The notes below the pieces were generated by a model, which worked only from the letters and a program-made list of their open reading frames with translations, was not told the origin of the DNA and ran no database searches. A stretch of DNA of 64,000 nucleotides from NCBI GenBank assembly GCA_949710005.1, contig OX453279.1, positions 13,504,578 to 13,568,577 on the forward strand. The letters run 5' to 3'. A program made the position numbers and the translations under genes. This document shows positions 53,001 to 64,000 of this stretch, one piece after another; within the stretch, counting starts at the first letter, position 1; every line of letters begins with the position of its first letter. The DNA comes from Ricordea florida. Taxonomy: Eukaryota > Cnidaria > Anthozoa > Corallimorpharia > Ricordeidae.

Positions 53001-56000
53001 GAAATAGATAAACTAATTAGGTAAACATATACAGTAATCAAATAAGCATATATGCTAATCAAGTAGATACATAGGTTAATTAGGTAAAGTTATTATGCAA
53101 TCAGTTAAATAGATAGGCTAATTAATAAGAGACATTGCTTAATTAGATAGATAGATAAAGTAGTTAGATCAATATATAATCTAATCAGTTAAGGGAATCA
53201 GGGAATGAGGTAAGCATATCTGCTAATGATGTAAATACAAAGGCAAACTAGGTAAGCTCATCTGGCAAAAAAGCTAAATAAATAGGCTAATTAGGGAAAT
53301 ACATAGGCTAATCAGATATATAGATAAACTAGTTAGGAAAATATATAATATAATCAGGTAAGTAGGCTAAATAGGTATATAAATGGGCCAATAAGGTAAA
53401 CCCATCAGGCAATCCGGTAAATAGATAGGCTAATTAAGCATAGGCTTATAAGACATACGCTTATTAGATAAATAGATAAACTAATTAAATAAATATCTTA
53501 TGTAATCAGGTAAATAGATAGGCTAAACAGGTATATAAATAGGCCAATCAGATAAATCCAACAGTCAAATAAATAGGTACATAGGCTAATAAATAAATAC
53601 ATAGTTTAATCAAATAAGATATATGCTAATATAGTACATACATAGGCTAACTAGATAAACTATTCAGGCAATCAGAAGAATAGATAGACTAATGACGCAA
53701 ATACATAGGCTAATTAGATGAATAGATAAACTAATTAGGTAAATATAAAGTGTAATCAGGGAGAAAGTTAGGCTAATAGGGAATATAAATGGGCCAATAA
53801 GGTAAACCAATCAGGCAATTAGGTAAATAGATAGGTTAATTAGGCGAAGACATAGGCTAATCAGATAAATAGATAAAGTAACATATATAGTAATATATAT
53901 ATATATTATATATATATAATATATAGGTAAATACATAGGCTAATCAGATATATAAATAGGCTTCCTAAATAAAACCCATCATTCAAATTGGTAAATAGAT
54001 AAACTTATCGGGCAATCAGAAGAGTAGATAGGCTAATTACGCAAATACATAGGCTAATTTGTTGAAAAGATAAACTAACTAGGAAAATATATAGTTTAAT
54101 GAGGTAAATAGTTGGGACTCTCAGGTATATAATGGGGCCATTCAGGTAAACATATCAGGATATTAGGTAAATAGATAGGGTAATTAGAGAGAGACATACC
54201 TTAATTAATTAACTAGATAGCAAATTACATAAATATATAATCTGATCACTTAAAAAGATAGTCTTAACAGGTATATAAATGGCCTTTCAGATAAACCAAA
54301 CAGCCAAATAGGTAGATGCATAAGCTAAACAGGTAAATAGATACACTAATGAAATAAGAATACGTCCTACTCAAGTACATACATAGGTTACTTAGGAAAT
54401 ATGGTAAATAGATAGACCAAGTTAGTCAAATACATGGGCTAACCAGATAAATAGACAAATTAATTAGGTAAATATAAGGGCTAATAAGGTAAATACATGG
54501 GCTAATTAGATAAAAAGATAAACTTATTAGGTAAATATAAAGTGTAATCAGGGAGAAAGTTAGGCTAATAGGGAATATAAATGGGCCAATAAGGTAAGCC
54601 AATCAGGCAATCAGATAAATAGATTAATTAATCAGGTAAATATATAGGCTAATCAGATAAATACTTACGCTAACCAGGTATATAAAGGGCCCGATAACGT
54701 AAATAAATGAAATAATTAGGCAAAGACATGGCCTAATTAGATGAATAGATAAACTAACTAGATAAATATATAATCCACTGAGGTAAGGGGATACGTTAAA
54801 TAGGTATATAAATAGACCAATCAGATAAGCCCAAAAGCTAAATAAATAAATAAATAGGTTAATCCGGTAAATAAATAAAGAAATAAAATAAACATATAGG
54901 TTAATCAAGTACATAAATAGGCAAACTAGATAAACCCATCACGCAATCAGGTAAATAGATAGGCTAGTTAAGCAAATACATAGGCTCATTAAACAAATAG
55001 ATAAACTAATTTGGGAAATATATAGTCTTATCAGGTAAATAGTTAGGCTAATGAGTAATATCAATGGGCCAGTGAGTGAAACCCATCAGATAATCGGGTA
55101 GATAGATAGACTAAATTGGCAAAGACACAGGCTAATTAGATAAGCCAATGAGGGAGATATATAGTCTAATCAGGTAAATAGTTAGGCGAATCTGGTATAT
55201 TATTGGGCAATTCAGGTAAGCCCATCAGACAATCAGGTAAACAGGTTAAAAAGGTACACTAATTAGGCAAAGACATGGCTAATTAAATACATAGATAAGC
55301 CAATTAGGGAAATATATAGTCTAATCAGGTGAATAGTTAAGCTAGAAATAGTTAGGCTAAAAATAGGTAGATACATAGGGTAATCTGGTAAGTAGATAGG
55401 CTAAATATAAGCATATATGCTTACTAAGTAATTACATAGGTTAATCAGGTAAACTTATCAGGCATTTAATTAAATAGACAGGGAAATAGGCAAATGGATC
55501 GGTTAATTAGGTAAAAAGATAAACTAACAATGTAAATATATAGGCTAATCAGATATATAAATAGGCTTATTAAATAAAACCCATCAGGCAATAAGGTAAA
55601 TAGATGGGCTAGTTATGCAACAACATAGACTAATCAGATAAATAGATAAACGTATTAGATAAATATATAATCTAATTAGGTAAATAGGTAAGTTACGCCG
55701 GTCTGTAACTTGGCCAATCAGGTAAACCCGACAGCCAAATAAGAAAATACATAGGCTAATCAAGTGAAAAGATGAACTTAATAGGTAAATTTATAGGCTA
55801 ATCAGGTAAATAGATAGGCTAGTTAGGCAAAGACATAGGCTTATTAGATATATAGGTAAACTAATTAGAAAGGTATATAGTCTAATGAAGTGAATAGTTA
55901 GGCTTAACATGTATATAAATAACCAATTCAAGTAAAGCCAATTAGGTGAACCCATCATACAATCGTGTAAATGGATAGACTAATTAGGAAAAGACATAAG

Positions 56001-56469
56001 CTAATTAGATAATCCAATTAGGGAGATATATGGTGTAATTAGGTAAATAGTTAGGCGAATCAGGTATATCAATGGGCAACTCAGGTGAACCCATCAGAAA
56101 ATCAGGTAAACAGGTACACTAATTAGGCAAAGACATGGCTAATTAAATACATAGATAAGCCAATTAGGGAAATATATAGTTGAATCAGGTAAATAGTCAG
56201 GCTAAAAAGATATATAAATAGGGCAATGAGGTAAACCCATAAGTCAAATAGGTAGATACATAGACCAATCAGGTAAATACAGACACTAATTAACTAAGCA
56301 TATATGCTAATTAAGTACAAACATAGCTTAATCAGGTAAATATATTAGGCAATCAGGTAAGTTGATAAAACAATTTGGCAAACACGAAGGGTAATCAGAT
56401 AAATAGATAATTAGTAATAATAATAGTAATTAGGTAAATACATAAGCTAATCAGATATATAAATAGGCT
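50061..56469 (+). repeat. Block A3: 21-base minisatellite array, shortened by 6.4 kb
   Basis: The left 2.7 kb equal the left part of the A block in copy 2. The remainder equals the right part of that block from 31,727 onward. A 42-base A/T palindrome is inserted at 53,882. Near 56,396 there are eight bases (AAATAGAT) that the right ends of the other two A blocks lack but the left-end paralogue near 1,217 has. No gene is visible. Confidence 0.92.
53882..53923. repeat. A/T palindromic microsatellite insertion in block A3
   Basis: Where copy 2 reads AAAGTAATTAGGTAAATAC (near 32,815), copy 3 has 42 extra bases of almost pure alternating A and T between AAAGTAA and TAGGTAAATAC. The stretch is largely self-complementary and could extrude as a cruciform. 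It is absent from the paralogous positions in the other A blocks. Confidence 0.88.
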
Positions 56470-58120
56470 TAATACTGCACTTATTACAGCTACAACACTT
56501 ACTACACTTACTAATGCTACTACACTTACTACAGCTACTACAGATGCTAGACTTACTACAATTACTACAGATACTACACTTACTACAGTTACTAAAGATG
56601 CTAGACTTACTACACTTACTACACTTAATACACTTACTAAAGTTACTACAGACGCTACACTTACTACTCTCACGACACTTGCTACAGCTACTACACTTAC
56701 TAAAGCTACTACACTTACTAAACGTACTACAGCTACTACACTTACTGCAACTACTACACTTACTACAGCTACTACACCTACTACAGCTACTACAGTTACT
56801 ACACTTACTACAGCTGCTACACTTACTACAGCTACTACACTTTTTACAGCTACTACACTTACTACAGATACTACATTTACAACAGTTACTACACTTACTA
56901 CAGTTACTACAATTACTACACTTACTAAAGCTGCTACACTTACTAAAGCTACTATACTTACTACACTACTACAGCCTTTGCACTTACTACACTTACTACA
57001 GGTACTACAGCTGATACCCTTAATAGAGCTACTACACTTACTACAGCTACTGCACTTACTACAGCTACTACACGTACTGCACGTATTACAGCTACTACAC
57101 CTACTAAAGCCACTACACTTACTAAAGCTACTACACTTACTAAACTTGCTACAGCTACTACACTTACTACATACAATTACTACACTTACTACATTTACTA
57201 CAGCTACTACATTTACTACACTTACTATAGCTTTTACACTTACTACACGTACTACAGCTAATACAGCTACTACACTTGCTACAGCTACTACACTTACGGC
57301 AGCTAAAAAACTCACTACAACTGCTACACTTACTACACCTACTAGATCTATTAAACTTACTACACTTACTACAATTACTACACTGACTACAGCTAATACA
57401 ATTACTACACTTTCCACACTTGCTACACTTACTGCAGCTACTACACTTACTACAGCAACTACACTTACTACACGTACTACAGCTACAACACTTACTTCAG
57501 CTGCTACAATTACTACAGCTACTACTCTTACTACACTTACTACAGACACTACACTTACTACACTTACTACACTGACTACCGCTACTACAACTACTACACT
57601 TACTAAAGCTACTAAACTTACTACACTTACTATAGCTACTACACTTACTACACCCTCTACACTTTCTACTGCTAGTACACTTACTACACTTACTACAGCT
57701 ACAACGATTACTACAGCTAGCACACTTACTACAGCTACTACCCTTACTACACTTACTCCAGACACTACACTTACAACAGTTACTAGACTTACAATAGTAA
57801 CTACACTTACTACAGTTACTAGAGATACTACGCTTACTACACTTAATGCACTTACTACAGTTACTACACTTACTCCAGGTTCTACAATTACTAGACTTAC
57901 TAAACTTACTAAGGCTACTACACTTAATACACTTACTAGAGCTACTACACTTACTACAGCTAATACAGCTACTGCACTTACCACACTTACTACTGCTACT
58001 ACACTTACTACACTTACAACACTTACTATAGCAACTACACTTACTAATGCTACTACATTTACTACAGCTACTACACTTACTACAGCTACTATATTTACTA
58101 CACTTGCTGCAGCTACTACA
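56470..58120 (-). repeat. Block B3: 9/18-base minisatellite, inverted orientation
   Basis: This is the copy 3 equivalent and is about 100 bases shorter than the other two. Several groups of nonamers are missing, for example around 57,175, 57,470 and 57,600. The A/B junction (AAATAGGCT followed by TAATACTGC) and the hairpin at the right end are the same as in the other copies. The long open frames in both directions are products of the repeat period. Confidence 0.92.
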
Positions 58121-58132
58121 AGTGTAGTAGCT
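58111..58132. repeat. B/C junction hairpin, copy 3
   Basis: The inner 22 bases are identical to the other two junctions. The outer arms differ slightly (CTTGCTGC on the left, AAGTCTAG further right). Confidence 0.92.
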
Positions 58133-61100
58133 GTAGTAAGTCTAGTAGCTGTAGTAAGTGTAGTAAGTGTAGTAGATGTACCAAGTGTAGTAGCTGTAGT
58201 AAAAGTAGTAAGATTAGTAGTTCAATGTGGTATGTGTAGTAGCTTTAGTAAGTGTAGTAGGTGTAGTAGCTTAAGTAAGTGCAGTAGCTGTAGTAAGTTT
58301 AGTAGCTGCAGTAAATGTAGTATCTGTAGTAATTGTAGTAAGTGTAGTAGCTTTAGTAAGTAAAGTAAGAGTAGTAGTTGTAGTAATTGTTGTAAGTGTT
58401 GTAATTGTAGTAGCTGTAGAAAGTATAATAAGTGTAGTAAGTGTAGTATCTGTAGTTACTGTTGTAAGTGTAGTATTTGTAGTAAGTGTAGGAAGTTTAG
58501 TAGCTATAGTATGTGTAGTATTTGTAGGAAGTGTAGTAGCTGTAGTAAGTAAAGTAGCTGTAGAAAGTGTAGTAATTGTACTAGCTGTGGTCAGTGTAAT
58601 CAGTGTAGTAAGTTTAGTATGTGCAGTAAGTCTAATAGCAATCGTAAGTGTGGTAGCTGTAGTTAGTGTAGTAGTTGTATTAGCTGTAGTAAGTGTAGTA
58701 GTTGTAGTAAGTGTTGTTGCTAAAGTAAGTGTGGTATGTGTATTAACTGTAGTAAGTGTAGTAGCTGTAGTCGTTGTACTAAGTGTAGTAGCTGTAGTAA
58801 GTAAGTGTAGCAGCTGTAGTCAGTGTAGTAAGTGTGGTAATTGTAGTAGCTGTGGAAAGTATAATAAGTTGAGTAAGTGTAGTATCTGTACTTACTGTTG
58901 TAAGTGTAGTATTTGTAGTAAGTGTTGGAAGTTTAGTAGCTATAGTAAATGTAGTATTTGTAGGAAGTGTAATAGCTGTAGTAAGTAAAGTTGCTGTAGT
59001 AAGTGTAGTAGCTGTAGTAAGTGTAGTAGCGCTTGTAAGTGTAGTAGCGCTTGTAAGTGTACTAGCTTTTGTAAGTGTAGTAAGTGAAGTAGCTGTAGTA
59101 AGTCTTGTTGCTGTAGTAAGTAGGTGTAGCAGCTGTAGTCAGTGTAGTAAATGTAGTAACTTTAGTAAGTGTAGAACCATTAGTAGCTGCAATAAATGTA
59201 GTAAATGTAGTTACTGAAGAAAGGGTAGTAGCAGATGTAGCAGCTGTAGTTAGTGGAGTAAGTTTAGTAGCTGTAGGAAGTGTAGTAGCATTAGTAAAAG
59301 TAGTAATTGTAGTAGCTGAAGTAAGTGTAGTAGCTGTAGCAAGTGTAGTAGCTGTAGTAAGTGTAATAAGTGTAGTAGCTGAAGTAAGTGCAGTAGATGT
59401 ACTAAGTGGATTAGCTGTAAAAAGTGTAGTAGCTCTAGTAAGTGTAGTAAGTGTAATAGCTCAATGGAGTAAATGTAGTAGCTGTGGTACGTGTAGTAAG
59501 TATGGTAGCTGTAGTAAGAGTCTTAGCTGTCGTAAGTGTAGTAGCTGCAGTAGGTGTAGTAAGTGTAGTAGCTTAATGTAGTAAGTGTAGTAGCTGTAGT
59601 AAGTGTAGTAAATGCAGTAGCAGTAGTAAGTGTAGTACGTGTAGTAGCTGTAGTAAGTGGAGTAGCTGTAGTAAGTATAGTAAGTTCAGTAGCTTTAGTA
59701 AGTGTGGTAGCTGTAGTAAGTAAAGTAGGTGTAGAAAGAGTAGAAGCTTTAGTAAGTGTAGTAAGTGTAGTAGCTTTAGTAAGTGTAGTTAGTGTAGTAG
59801 CTGTAGTAATTGTAGTACGTCTAGTAGCTGTACTAAATGTGGCAAGTTTAGTACGTTTAGTTATTGTAGTAGCGTTAGTCAGTGTAGTAAGTGGAGTAAA
59901 TTTAGTAAGTGTAATAAGTTTAGTAGCTGCAGTAGCTGTAGTAGCTGTGAAGATGCTGTAGTAACTGTGGTACCTGCACTAAATGTAGTAAGTGTAGTAG
60001 CTGTAGTAAGTGTAGTAAGTGTAATAGCTGTAGTAAGTGTAGTAAGTGTAGTAGCTGTATTAAGTGTAGTAAGTGTAGAAGCTGAAGAAAGTGTAGTGGC
60101 TGTAGTAATGTAGTAGCTGTAGAAAGTGTAGTAGCTGTAGTATGTTAAGTAGCTCTAGTAAAAGTAGTAATTGTAGTAGCTGTAGTAGGAGTAGTACCTG
60201 TAGTAAGTCTAGTAAGTTAAGTAGCTTTAGTAGCTGTAGTAAGTGTAGTAGCTGTAGTAGCCTTAGTAAGTGTATTGGCTGTAGTAAGTGTAGTAGCTGT
60301 AGTAAGTGTAGTAAGTGGAATAGATGTAGTAAGTGTAGTAGCTGTAGTAAGTGTATTAGCTGTAGTAAGTATAGTACGTGTAATAGCTCAATGGAGTAAA
60401 TGTAGTATCTGTGGTAAGTGTAGTAAGTGTAGTAGCTGTAGTAATTGTAGTAGCTGTAGTCAGTTTAGTAAGTGTAATAAGTTTAGTAGTAAGTTTACTA
60501 GCTGTAGTAGCTGTAGAAGTATAGTAGCTGTTGTAAGTGTAGTAAGTGTAGTAGCTCTAGTAAGTGTAGTAGCTGTATTAAATGTAGTAAGTGTAGTAAG
60601 TGTAGTAATTGTTGTAACTGAAGTTAGTGTAGTAAATGTAGTAAGTGTTGTTGCTGTAGTAAGTGTAGTAGCTGCTGTAAGTGTAGTAGCCTTAGTTAGT
60701 GTAGTAAGTGTAGTAGCTGTAGTAAGTGTAGTAGCTGTTGTAAGTGTAGTAGATTAAGTAAGTGTAATAAATGTAGTAAGTTTTATAGCTGTAATAAGTG
60801 TAGTAAGTGTAATAGATGTAGTAAGTGAAGTAGCTGTAGTAAGTGTAGTAGCTGTAGTAAGTGTAGTAAGTTTTTTAGCTTAATGTTGTTAGTGTTTTAG
60901 CTGTAGTAAGTAGATTCGCTGTAGTAAATGTAGTTCTCGTCGTAAGTGTAGTAGGTGTAGTAGCTGTAGTAAGTGTAGTAGCTGTAGTAACTGTAGTAGC
61001 TGTAGTAAATGTAGTAAATGTAGTAAGTGTAGTAGCTGTAGTAAGTGTAGTAGCCGTATTAAGTAAAGTAGCTTTAGTAAGTGTAGTAGCTGTAGTAAGT

Positions 61101-61817
61101 ATAGTAAGTGTAGTTGTTCAATGTAGTAAGTGTAGTAGCTGTAGTAAGTGTATTAAGTGTAGTAGCTGCAGTAAGTGTAGTAAGTGTTGTAGCTCTAGTA
61201 ACTGTAGTAAGTTTAGTTACTGTACTAAGTGTAGTATCTGTAGAAAGTGTAGTTTGTGTTGTAGCTGTAGCAAGTGTAGCTGCTGTAGGAAGTGTAGTAA
61301 GTGTAGTATCTGTAGTACGTTAAGTAAGTGTAGTAGCTGAAGTAAGTGTAGTAAGTGTTGTAGCTGTAGTAAGTGTAGTAAATGTAGTAGCTGTAGTAAG
61401 TGTAGTAAGTGTAGTTACTGTAGATGGTGTAGTAGCTTTAAGAGCTGTAGTAAGTGTAGTAGCATTAGTAAGTGTCGTAGCTGTAGTAAGTGTAATAAGC
61501 GTAGTAACTTTAGTAAGTTCAGTAGCTGCTGTAAGTGTAGTTATTGTAGTAGCTGTATTAAGTGAAGTATCTCAAGTAAGTGTAGTAGCTGTAGTAAGTG
61601 TAGTAAGTGTAGTACTTGTAGTGGCTGTAGTAAACATACTAAGTGTAGTAAGTGTAGTAAGTGTAGTAGCTGTAGTAACTGTAGTAGCTGTAGTAAGTGT
61701 AGTAGCTGTAGTAAGTGTTGTAGCTGTAGTAAGTGTAGTAACTGTAGTAGCTGTAGTAAATGTAATAGCTATGTAAGTGTAGTATCTGTAGTAAGTCTAG
61801 TAGCTGTAGTAAATGTA
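58123..61817 (+). repeat. Block C3, left part: 9/18-base minisatellite
   Basis: This follows copy 2 at offsets of about 20,836-20,944 and includes the 1.4 kb stretch absent from copy 1, so that stretch is ancestral to at least copies 2 and 3. The array ends in AGCTGTAGTAAATGTA, where the retrotransposon sequence starts. Confidence 0.92.
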
Positions 61818-62500
61818 TCACTGAAACAAATTATTTAGCTTTTTGCGGGCTGTTATCCGTTTCAAAACAAAAAACTAAAGTACGCTTATGCAACAATACA
61901 AATATACAATACGAAAGCTTTTATACCAAATTTATGAAAGCAAGTAAACGAAGCAGACAGGCCTATAAAAAAATAATTGGTCTTAAACAAAGGTGTCCAA
62001 CTAATAGTCAAGAAAAATTGGCTAGGGATTGTGCATGTAAGGCCCATGAACCAATAGACTGGGGTGTTGCGTACCAGCTATCTTTCCAGTGTACAAGATC
62101 TACAAAACTAATTGTATTTCAATTTAAATTGCTGCATAGACGATTGGCAACTAATGACTTTCGTAAAAAAGTAGGAATAAAAGATAACGATCTTTGTAGT
62201 TTCTGCAAAATTGAGAAAGAAAGCCTAATTCATCTTTTCTGGTCCTGTAGAGTTGTCTCTACTTTCTGGCAAAGCTTTAAGAAGCTTCTTGTAAGTCAAA
62301 ATCTTGCCTTGAGAACATACAACCTTTCTTTAAATACAGTTTTAGGTCTAAGGCCAGATACATCAAAGAATAAACAGAAACTTAATTTTAATCTTCTTGT
62401 AGCGAGATATTATATATGGTCCTGTAGGACACGCAACTTGTCCCCTGAAGTGAGACATTTCTCTGTCTTTCTGGCGTGTTACAACAGCCTCAAAACTTGA
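61817..62500 (+). pseudogene. C-terminal fragment of LINE ORF2 (reverse transcriptase polyprotein)
   Basis: The 3' end of a retrotransposon ORF2, about 227 codons, is open from the satellite junction to a TGA at 62,498. An internal ATG at 61,934 gives 188 residues but is unlikely to be a true start, because the frame and family-like sequence (TNYLAFCGLLS) extend upstream. Counted from that ATG, residues 62-105 resemble the zinc-binding region that follows the reverse transcriptase domain in L1/Tx1-type LINEs. It has an FQFKLLHRRLATNDF-like helix, then Cys88-x2-Cys91-x8-His100-x4-Cys105. A Trp/Arg-rich tail (ARYYIWSCRTRN) follows. The endonuclease and the reverse transcriptase catalytic domain (YADD-type motif) are missing, so the fragment cannot move by itself. 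Absence of internal stops suggests a young insertion. Confidence 0.85.
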
Positions 62501-62770
62501 GCAGCGTCACATTATAATCTTTAGAATTCTAAGAGGGTGCTAATTAAAAATTGAACGTATATACCAACAAGCAACTGCTAAAAAAGAAAGTAAACGAACA
62601 AACAAAGAAAACCCCAAGGCTAAAACGTGTATTGTATGTAAGTAGTAACTAGCTTTTTAAATTAATTAATTAATTAATACAATGTAACATATTGTAGTGT
62701 AAGTAATATCAATAGGAGTAGTAAGTAATTGTATTGTATTGTTGAGACAAATAAAGATTGAAAAAAAAAA
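61818..62770 (+). mobile_element. 5'-truncated non-LTR retrotransposon (LINE, L1/Tx1-like), 3' end
   Basis: This complex-sequence island sits inside satellite block C. It opens mid-ORF: the reading frame is continuous from the junction at about 61,817. It encodes the C-terminal part of an ORF2-type polyprotein to 62,500 and then has about 250 bases of 3' UTR with a TTAA-type run (62,658-62,678). It ends in AATAAA (62,750-62,755) and an A run (62,761-62,770). Abrupt 5' truncation with an A tail is the usual product of target-primed reverse transcription. I cannot define a target-site duplication: the left flank ends AAATGTA and the right begins CAGTGTAGTAAG, and short matches inside a minisatellite are meaningless. 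The class assignment rests on the C-terminal zinc-binding region. Confidence 0.88.
62750..62755 (+). terminator. Polyadenylation signal AATAAA of the LINE
   Basis: AATAAA lies six bases before the A run at 62,761-62,770, within GAGACAAATAAAGATTG. This marks the 3' end of the retrotransposed transcript. Confidence 0.8.
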
Positions 62771-64000
62771 CAGTGTAGTAAGCGTAGTAGTTGTAGTAAG
62801 TGTAGTTTGTGTAGTAAGTGTAGTAAGTGTAGTAGCTGTAGTAAGTTTAGTTAATGTAGTAGCTGTAGTAAGTGTACTATCCTTGGAAAGTGTAGTAGCT
62901 CTGGCAAGTGTAGAAAGTGTAGTACCTTTGGTAAATGTAGTATCTGTAGTAAGTGTAGTAGCTGTGGTAAGTGTAGTAAGTTTAGTAGCTGTAGTAAGTG
63001 TAGTAGCTGTAGTAAGTGTAGTAGCTGTAGTAAGTGTAGTAAGTTTTGTGAGTGTAGAACTTGTAGTGGCTGTAGTAAACATAGTAAGTGTAGTAAGTGT
63101 AGTAAGTGTAGTATCTGTTGTAACTGAAGTAAGTGTAGTATCTGTAGTAAGTGTAGTAAGTATAGTAGCTGTAGTAAGTGTAGTAAGTGTAGTAGCTGTA
63201 GTAACTGTAGTAGTTATAGTAAGTGTAGTAGCTGTAGTAAGTGTAGTAGCTGTAGTAAGTGTAGTAACTGTAGTAGCTGTAGTAAGTGTAATAGCTATGT
63301 AAGTGTAGTAAGTATATAGTAGCTATGTATCTGTAGTAAGTCTAGTAGCTGAAGTAAATGTAGTAAGTGTAGTAAGTGTAGTAATTATAGTAATTGTAGT
63401 AATTGTAGTAGCTGTAGTAAGTGTAGTAGCTGAAGTAAGTGTAGTAAATGTACTTAGTGTAGTTAGATTAGTAGCTATAGAAGCTGTAGTAAGTGTAGTA
63501 GCTGTAGTAAGTGTAGTAGCATTAGTAAGTGTAGTAGCTGTCGTAAGTGTAGTAAGTATAGTAAGTGTAGTAGCTGTAATAAGTGTAGTAACTGTAATAG
63601 ATGTTGTAATTGTAGTAGATGTAGAAAGCGTAGTAGTAGTAGTAAGTGTTGTAGCTATAGTAGGTGTAGTAGCCGTAGTAAGTGTAGTAATTGTAGTAGC
63701 TGGATTAAGTGTAGTATCGTAATAAGTTTAGTAGCTGTAGGAAGTGTAACAAGTGTAGTAAGTTTAGTAACTGTAGCAGCTGTAGTAAGTGTAAAATCTG
63801 CGTAAGTGTAATATCTGTAGTAACTACAGTAGCTGTAGTAAGTGTAATAAGTGTAGCAAGTGTCTTAATATTAGTATCTCTAGAAACTGTAGTAAGTGTA
63901 ATATCTGTAGTAGGTGTAGTAGGTGTAGTTGCTATAGTAAGTGTATTAGCTGTAGTCAGTGTAGTAGCTGTAGTAATTGTAGTAGCTGCAGTAAGTTTAG
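62771..64000 (+). repeat. Block C3, right part: 9/18-base minisatellite, runs off the window
   Basis: The array resumes directly after the A tail of the retrotransposon with CAGTGTAGTAAGCG. It aligns with copy 2 from about 41,597, not with the position next to the left flank (about 40,888). It carries the same landmarks as copy 1 near 16,800-17,400, such as the CTCTGGCAAGTG and AACATAGTAAGTG stretches. No gene is visible. Confidence 0.92.

Larger units (their letters stand above)
50061..64000. repeat. Super-repeat copy 3 (A-B-C), 3' end cut by the window, carrying a LINE
   Basis: The first 2.7 kb match copy 2 at a constant offset of 27,431. At about 52,770-52,795 the match jumps to offset 21,062, which is a 6,369-base loss relative to copy 2. 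Block B follows at 56,470 and block C at 58,123. Block C is interrupted by a retrotransposon fragment and resumes at 62,771. The U block that should end the unit is not reached. Confidence 0.88.

Noticed and set aside
56395..57984. 529-codon minus-strand frame in copy 3 as a real gene
   Set aside because: Copies 1 and 2 break it at different places. It starts in B, changes frame character inside B (VVSVVA to SKCSSC and back) and ends in block A satellite, so it is a readthrough of repeats.
62658..62678. TTAA run as a piggyBac-type target or an independent element
   Set aside because: It is a short tandem run inside the LINE 3' UTR with no terminal repeats around it.
61800..62790. Target-site duplication of the LINE
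   Set aside because: Short matches between AGTAAATGTA on the left and GTGTAGTAAG on the right are expected anywhere in this minisatellite, so no duplication can be claimed.

Overview
The window is eukaryotic, gene-poor satellite DNA. Almost all of its 64 kb is two minisatellite families, arranged in a long composite unit that recurs nearly three times. The only recognisable protein-coding remnant is a 5'-truncated non-LTR retrotransposon (LINE, L1/Tx1-like) at about 61,818-62,770. It ends in AATAAA and an A tail, which confirms a eukaryotic host. The 3' part of this LINE looks to me like elements common in cnidarians, possibly a stony coral, but that is recollection and was not searched. I see no complete host gene, tRNA, rRNA, CRISPR array or bacterial-type operon.

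Layout. Each super-unit reads A-B-C-U. Block A is an A/T-rich 21-base minisatellite (core AGGCTAATCAGGTAAATA). Block B is a 9/18-base minisatellite in one orientation (CTTACTACA type). Block C is the same family in the opposite orientation (core GTAGTAAGTGTAGTAGCT). Block U is about 1.1 kb of complex sequence, present once per unit. Copy 1 (5' end cut by the window): A 1-11,856; B 11,857-13,593; C 13,596-21,492; U 21,493-22,629. Copy 2 (complete, 27.4 kb): A 22,630-35,358; B 35,359-37,112; C 37,115-48,923; U 48,924-50,060. Copy 3 (3' end cut): A 50,061-56,469; B 56,470-58,120; C 58,123-61,817, then the LINE, then C again to 64,000.

By eye, corresponding positions of the copies differ at roughly one base in a hundred or fewer, so the duplication is recent. 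The length differences come from a few large events: a 6.37 kb loss in A of copy 3, a 1.41 kb loss in C of copy 1, a 594-base tandem gain in C of copy 1, a compound 2.9 kb gain in C of copy 2, a 42-base A/T palindrome in A of copy 3, and the LINE with about 0.7 kb of missing target in C of copy 3. All three B/C junctions are the same short hairpin, where the satellite reverses orientation.

Both repeat periods (21 and 9/18) are multiples of three, and the monomers avoid stop codons in several frames. Long 'open reading frames' of repeated IYLISL-, VVSVVA-, LLHLLQ-, TTLTTA- or SKCSSC-type peptides therefore run across the arrays. I treat these as artefacts of periodicity. No genes work together here. 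What is of interest is the genome architecture: a recently amplified, inverted-junction satellite super-repeat whose plus strand in A and C is dense in 5'-splice-site-like motifs.
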